Part shown: in pieces, positions 13,355-16,909 of the stretch | Layout: every line of letters starts with the position of its first letter | Numbering within the stretch: the stretch's first letter is position 1 | NCBI GenBank assembly: GCA_002343325.1 | Contig: DDSG01000122.1 | Location: 1 to 16,909, forward strand | Length of the DNA stretch: 16,909 bases | Reading direction: 5' to 3' | DNA from: Phycisphaerales bacterium UBA2396 | GTDB taxonomy: Bacteria > Planctomycetota > Phycisphaerae > Phycisphaerales > UBA1924 | Program-made: the position numbers and the translations under genes | Notes under the pieces: model-generated | What the model saw: only the letters and a program-made list of their open reading frames with translations | Database searches by the model: none | Told to the model about the DNA's origin: nothing

Positions 13355-14538
13355 AGCCCGATCGGCCGCGCACCGCCTGCGCGGCCGCCGCTCAGGACGA
13401 GGCAGACCAGCGCCGGCGTCGCGAGATCGTGCGATCCCTGACGCGCTGGTTCGCCCGCAGCGCCCGCGATCTGCCGTGGCGGCGCGAACCCATGCCGGGC
13501 CGACGCGATCCGTGGGCGAGCCTGGTCAGCGAGCTGATGCTCCAGCAGACGCAGGTCGCCCGGGTGCTGGAGAAATTCCCAGAGTTCATGGCCCGCTTCC
13601 CTACGCCGACGCATCTCGCCCGGGCGGACGAGCACGACGTGCTGGCCGCCTGGTCGGGGCTAGGCTATTACCGGCGCGCTCGACTGCTGCACGCCGCGGC
13701 CAAGTCGATCGTCGAACGCTTCGGAGGCGCGGTGCCCGAGAATCCGGACGATCTGCGGTCTCTCCCGGGCGTGGGCCGGTACACCGCCGGGGCGGTCGCG
13801 TCGATCGTGTTCGGCTTGGGCGAGCCGATTGTGGATGGCAACGTATCTCGTGTGCTGCTGCGCCTTCGCGGGCTCGAGCAGTCCCCCGCCGATGCCGCCG
13901 ACTGGTGCTGGGAAGAGGCTACGGCCCTCGCACTGGCTGCCGGGAAGCACGTGGGTGTGTTCAACGAGGGGCTGATGGAGCTTGGTGCGCTTGTCTGCAC
14001 CCCCCGAACTCCCTCCTGCGGCCAATGCCCCCTCGCCGATGGGTGCGAGGCCTTCGCCCGCGGGCTGACGGACCGAATCCCGGCGCCCAAGCCGCCTGCG
14101 GCTCGCAAAGGGCTCACCGCGCACAGCGTGGTGGTTCTCAGCCCGGGGGGCAAGGTGCTGGTCGAGCGCCGACCCGCCAAGGGGCTCTGGGCGGGGATGT
14201 GGCAGACGCCGACGCTCGAGGTGCCGCGCGACGCCTCGGACGAGGCGCCGCTGTTCCAGCACCCGCCCGCGGATCTGTTGTCCTTGCTGGGTCTGGGCTT
14301 TGCGAGCCTCGAGTCTTCACCGCCAACGACGTTCTCGCACGCCACGACACACCGCGATGTTCTGTTCGTAGTGTGGCACGCCCGATGTGCCCGGGCGGCT
14401 GCCGCCGGAAAGGACCGATCCTGGATCTCCCCCGCGGATGTGGCGGGCCTTGCGCTGGCCAACCCCCAGCGGCGGATCATCGAAGCGGCGTTCAGCCCTT
14501 CACCTCGTCGGCACGGATCTTCAGTGCGCGGTGGCTGA
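13351..14538 (+). CDS. mutY: A/G-specific adenine DNA glycosylase MutY
   Basis: MutY removes adenine mispaired with 8-oxoguanine. The 395-residue product has SELMLQQTQV with the catalytic Glu at 61, a helix-hairpin-helix LPGVGRYTAGA (138-148), and the catalytic Asp in VDGNVSRVL (Asp162). Four cysteines (216, 223, 226, 232; spacing C-X6-C-X2-C-X5-C) bind the [4Fe-4S] cluster. A C-terminal Nudix-like 8-oxoG recognition domain (about 256-385) has VERRPAKGLWAGMWQTPTLE and FSH. GTG at 13351 is selected because AGGAG lies 6 nt upstream, it overlaps the previous stop (GTGA), and conserved sequence starts soon after. The family and all catalytic residues are intact. The last 47 nt overlap the convergent gene at 14492-15208. 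Confidence 0.97.
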   Translation: MKPDRPRTACAAAAQDEADQRRRREIVRSLTRWFARSARDLPWRREPMPGRRDPWASLVSELMLQQTQVARVLEKFPEFMARFPTPTHLARADEHDVLAAWSGLGYYRRARLLHAAAKSIVERFGGAVPENPDDLRSLPGVGRYTAGAVASIVFGLGEPIVDGNVSRVLLRLRGLEQSPADAADWCWEEATALALAAGKHVGVFNEGLMELGALVCTPRTPSCGQCPLADGCEAFARGLTDRIPAPKPPAARKGLTAHSVVVLSPGGKVLVERRPAKGLWAGMWQTPTLEVPRDASDEAPLFQHPPADLLSLLGLGFASLESSPPTTFSHATTHRDVLFVVWHARCARAAAAGKDRSWISPADVAGLALANPQRRIIEAAFSPSPRRHGSSVRGG

Positions 14539-15208
14539 TGGGCGTGCCGCACTCAGGGCAGGCGCCCGCCCGGACGCCGCGCAGGTTGTACGAGCACGAT
14601 GGGCACGCGGCGTCATGCGAGGCGAGGTGGCGGGTGACCGCCGAACCTCCGCCCAACCTGATCCACTCTCGGCAGGCCGACACGAATTCCGCCCTTGAAG
14701 CGGCCGAGAACACCGACGCTGGGATCGTGATCGCCGAGGAATCATGGCGAACCAGAAAGATGTGATCGGCCGACTCCTCCACCGCAACGACACCCGACCA
14801 GCGCTGGTGCGTCCGGTGGTGCGGCTCCTCCAGCACGATCCCCCGCGCCGTGACCACCAGCGTGTGCTCGCCTTCGTGGTAACCGCCCGCCCCCGATTCG
14901 GAGAGCTTCCTCGCCCAGACCTGCATCGATCGGGTCCACTTCCCGACGGGGTCGAGGACCATCCACACGATGAGGAGCAAGGCCGGCAGCCCCGTCGCGA
15001 TCATCGTTCCGTACTCCCGGGCGAACAACATCAGCGCGGACATGGTGCCCAGGGCGCACACGCCCACCAGGGCGATGCCCCGTTGCCGGCGGGAATTGCG
15101 ACGCACGCTGGCGACGTGCGAGCCTTCGATCATGGTGTGGCGGACATACGCGGCGTAGTCGAGCCTGGAGAAGAGATAGCGGAACTGGAAGCGTCGCTCG
15201 TCGCTCAT
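14492..15208 (-). CDS. YcxB-like membrane protein with C-terminal zinc ribbon
   Basis: The 238-residue product has two adjacent transmembrane segments (about 44-63 and 68-86). A soluble YcxB-like domain follows (about 110-185), with HTLVVTARGIVLEEP and HQRWSGVVAVEESADHIFLV, ending FVSACREWI. A C-terminal zinc ribbon has Cys202, 205, 217 and 220 in CPSCSYNLRG...ACPECG, a motif frequent in planctomycete proteins. The role of YcxB-like proteins is unknown. ATG at 15208 is chosen because it opens the recognisable N-terminus; upstream codons to 15319 lie inside the divergent glycosyltransferase gene. Its 3' end overlaps mutY by 47 nt antisense, so transcripts of the two genes must collide or overlap. 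Confidence 0.8.
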   Translation of the reverse strand: MSDERRFQFRYLFSRLDYAAYVRHTMIEGSHVASVRRNSRRQRGIALVGVCALGTMSALMLFAREYGTMIATGLPALLLIVWMVLDPVGKWTRSMQVWARKLSESGAGGYHEGEHTLVVTARGIVLEEPHHRTHQRWSGVVAVEESADHIFLVRHDSSAITIPASVFSAASRAEFVSACREWIRLGGGSAVTRHLASHDAACPSCSYNLRGVRAGACPECGTPISHRALKIRADEVKG

Positions 15209-15231
15209 GCCGGTTGCCGATATTCTTGGCC

Positions 15232-16005
15232 GTGGTCCTCGCGGTCCTGATGCCGGTGTACAACGAACGCTCCCTTTTGGAGCGGGCGGTTGATCGACTG
15301 CTGGCGGTCCCGCCTCCACCAGATCCGGGTGATCCGGCCGGACGTCCGCTCGATCGCGTGCTCTTTGTGGTGGACGACGGCTCGACGGACGGCACGACCG
15401 AGATCGCCGACCAGTTGGGCACGCGTCCGGGCTTGGTTGTGATCAAGCACGCGCAGAACAAGGGGAAGGGCGCGGCGATCCGATCGGCACATGAGGCCGC
15501 GCTGGCGTGGCGGTCCGCGGAGGGCGAACCGATCGCGGTCTTCCTGATTCACGACGCCGATCTGGAGTACGACCCGGCGGACCACGCCGCCGTGCTCACG
15601 CCGATTCTCGATGGGCGGGCGGACGCGGTCATCGGGTCGCGTTTTCTCGGGGCGGCCCACCGGGTGTTGTACTACTGGCACTACGTGGCAAACCGGGTGA
15701 TTACGACGTTCTGCAACATGCTGACCAATCTGAACTTGTCGGACATCGAGTGCTGCTTCAAAGCCTGGAGCCGACCGGTCGCGACCCAACTGACGCTCGA
15801 GGAAGAGCGGTTCGGGATCGAGCCCGAGATCGTCGCGAAGCTCTCCCGGATGCGGCTTGAGGAGGGTGGCTCGGATCGCCCGCTGCGGATCTTTGAGGTC
15901 GGCGTCACCTACGCCGGGCGGACCTACGCCGAGGGAAAGAAGATCCGGTGGTCGGACGGCGTCTCTGCGTTGCGGTGCATCATTTCGTACACCCTCATGC
16001 GGTAA
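15232..16005 (+). CDS. Family 2 glycosyltransferase (dolichol/polyprenyl-phosphate sugar transferase-like)
   Basis: The product is a GT-A fold enzyme that transfers a sugar from a nucleotide-sugar donor, in related proteins to a polyprenyl phosphate. From GTG at 15232 it has 257 residues: LMPVYNE (6-12), VVDDGSTDGT (46-55), NKGKGAAIRSA (76-86), the metal-binding DAD (108-110), IGSRFLG (134-140), SDIECCFKAW (170-179) and FEVGVTYAGRTYAEGKKIRW (221-240). The last two are typical of the DPM1-like branch. No membrane segment is present, so it acts at the cytoplasmic face. The start is uncertain: TTG at 15214, GTG at 15232 and ATG at 15250 are all in frame, none has a good ribosome binding site, and the divergent gene starts at 15208. 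A permease gene follows after 40 nt. The acceptor is unknown. Confidence 0.9.
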   Translation: MVLAVLMPVYNERSLLERAVDRLLAVPPPPDPGDPAGRPLDRVLFVVDDGSTDGTTEIADQLGTRPGLVVIKHAQNKGKGAAIRSAHEAALAWRSAEGEPIAVFLIHDADLEYDPADHAAVLTPILDGRADAVIGSRFLGAAHRVLYYWHYVANRVITTFCNMLTNLNLSDIECCFKAWSRPVATQLTLEEERFGIEPEIVAKLSRMRLEEGGSDRPLRIFEVGVTYAGRTYAEGKKIRWSDGVSALRCIISYTLMR

Positions 16006-16045
16006 GGACTCGGACGAGCCGATCGAGCGGCGGCTATTGTGCGAT

Positions 16046-16909
16046 GTGCTGCACGTGGCGATCAAGATGCTGTTCGGGGATCGGGCGAAGTACCTGACCC
16101 TGGTGCTCGGGTTGGCCTTCGCGACGCTGCTCATCAATCAACAGGCGTCGTTCTTCCTTGGGCTGCTGGTGCGGGCGACGGGCCCGCTGCAGAACGTCGG
16201 GCAGCCCGACCTGTGGGTGCTGGACCCGTACACGAAGTGGTCGGCCGAGTATCGCCCGCTGGAGGATCGTGCCCTGGATCGGGTGCGGAGCGTGCCGGGC
16301 GTGCGGTGGGCCGAGCCGTTCTTCAACAGTTTCGGCAACATCGAGATGCCCGACGGGAGCTTCCAGAGGTGCCAGTTGATCGGGCTTCCGCGGTCGAGCC
16401 TGATCGGGCGTCCGCCGGAGATGGTCGAGGGCAGCCTCGACGACCTGCGCAGCCCCGACGCGGTCGTGATCGAGGAATCGGCGAGGGCGAAGCTCAACAA
16501 CCCGAAGATCGGCGACACGCTCAAGCTGAACGATCGGCGTGCGGTGATCGTCGGGTTCTGCCGGGCGAAGAAGGGCTTTGAGTCCAACGCGGTGCTGTAC
16601 ACGACGTTTGATAACGCCGTGCAATACACCCCCACCGGGCGCGAGCGGATCAGCTATGTGCTGGTCAAGGCGCAGGACCCTTCCCGAGTCGGTGAGATCC
16701 GGGAAACGATCAACGCGATGGGCGGCCTCAAGGCACTCACGAGCGAGGAATTCGTCCAGCGAACGATCCTGTGGGTGCTGGCGGAGACGGGAATCGGGAT
16801 CAACTTCGGCATCACGATCGTGCTGGGGTTCGGTGATGTTCTGGCGTCGGTACGAGGGGCCGGACGGGTCGCTTGTCGGCACGGCTTCGTCCGAGCCCGG
16901 GTTCACGGC
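16046..16909 (+). CDS. DevC-like ABC transporter permease (partial, anomalous 3' end)
   Basis: The frame runs from a GTG at 16046 off the end of the window (288 codons seen). The first about 262 residues match the DevC/MacB-type permease pattern. They comprise AIKMLFGDRAKYLTLVLGLAF with the first transmembrane helix (about 14-40), PDLWVLDPYT (54-63), the VRSVPGVRWAEPFF region (80-93) and IGDTLKLNDRRAVIVG (155-170). The start of the second helix is at INFGITIVLGF (252-262). DevC relatives export glycolipids or other envelope substrates together with a membrane-fusion protein and an ATPase. From about 16832 the translation becomes Arg/Gly-rich (GDVLASVRGAGRVACRHGF...) where the family continues as a hydrophobic helix, and no other frame restores it. 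A rearrangement or assembly junction is suspected. It lies 40 nt after the GT2 gene, likely in one operon. Confidence 0.82.
   Translation, partial: MLHVAIKMLFGDRAKYLTLVLGLAFATLLINQQASFFLGLLVRATGPLQNVGQPDLWVLDPYTKWSAEYRPLEDRALDRVRSVPGVRWAEPFFNSFGNIEMPDGSFQRCQLIGLPRSSLIGRPPEMVEGSLDDLRSPDAVVIEESARAKLNNPKIGDTLKLNDRRAVIVGFCRAKKGFESNAVLYTTFDNAVQYTPTGRERISYVLVKAQDPSRVGEIRETINAMGGLKALTSEEFVQRTILWVLAETGIGINFGITIVLGFGDVLASVRGAGRVACRHGFVRARVHG

Noticed and set aside
13476..14765. 429-codon plus-strand frame overlapping mutY
   Set aside because: It is an out-of-frame shadow; mutY carries all the catalytic and cluster-binding residues in its own frame.
16034..16906. 290-codon minus-strand frame opposite the permease
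   Set aside because: It is rich in Arg, His and Pro with no domain. The plus frame shows clear permease motifs up to about 16832. The minus-strand reading of the last 80 bases cannot be excluded as part of another gene but is too short to judge.

Overview
The window is high-GC DNA from a bacterium that is most likely a planctomycete of the class Phycisphaerae. The clearest marker is a block of four secreted proteins whose C-termini carry paired EF-hand loops ending in Gly-Cys, a tag named the 'GC-type dockerin' in Phycisphaerales. Supporting markers are a TIGR03790-family protein and a zinc ribbon of the CPxCxYxLRG...CPECG type common in planctomycetes. The lineage call is inference from these families; no rRNA gene is present. 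No tRNA, CRISPR array, transposase or integrase was seen.

Layout. (1) Positions 119-1231, plus strand: a Mrp/ApbC-type iron-sulfur carrier ATPase. (2) Positions 1353-9248, all minus strand: four secreted proteins, each with a signal peptide and a two-loop calcium-binding C-terminal tag. They are an unrecognised ~37-kDa protein, a LamG-like protein with an added glycine-rich tail, a TIGR03790 protein, and a 1023-residue laminin-B/kelch/Ig protein. (3) Minus strand: atpA (9379-10941) standing alone with its own terminator, then the c-di-AMP pair cdaR and cdaA (11104-12989), overlapping by an ATGA. (4) Plus strand from 13088: a stand-alone Nfu N-terminal-domain protein translationally coupled (GTGA overlap) to mutY. 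(5) Minus strand 14492-15208: a YcxB-like membrane protein with a zinc ribbon, whose 3' end overlaps mutY antisense. (6) Plus strand from 15232: a GT2 glycosyltransferase, followed by a DevC-like ABC permease that runs off the window and loses family resemblance over its last ~26 codons.

How the genes fit together. Block 2 looks like cargo of a surface-display or assembly system recognised through the shared tag; no cohesin-like or sorting partner is in the window. Mrp and the Nfu_N protein both belong to Fe-S cluster trafficking, and MutY carries a [4Fe-4S] cluster. CdaA makes c-di-AMP under CdaR control, but the usual third gene glmM is absent and the DGA active-site motif of CdaA reads DLA. 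The GT2 and permease genes may form a (glyco)lipid synthesis and export operon. Clear intrinsic terminators follow the first secreted gene (1281-1320) and atpA (9321-9358). Candidate sigma-70-type promoters precede the unrecognised secreted gene, the kelch gene and atpA. No gene-free stretch exceeds 300 bases.
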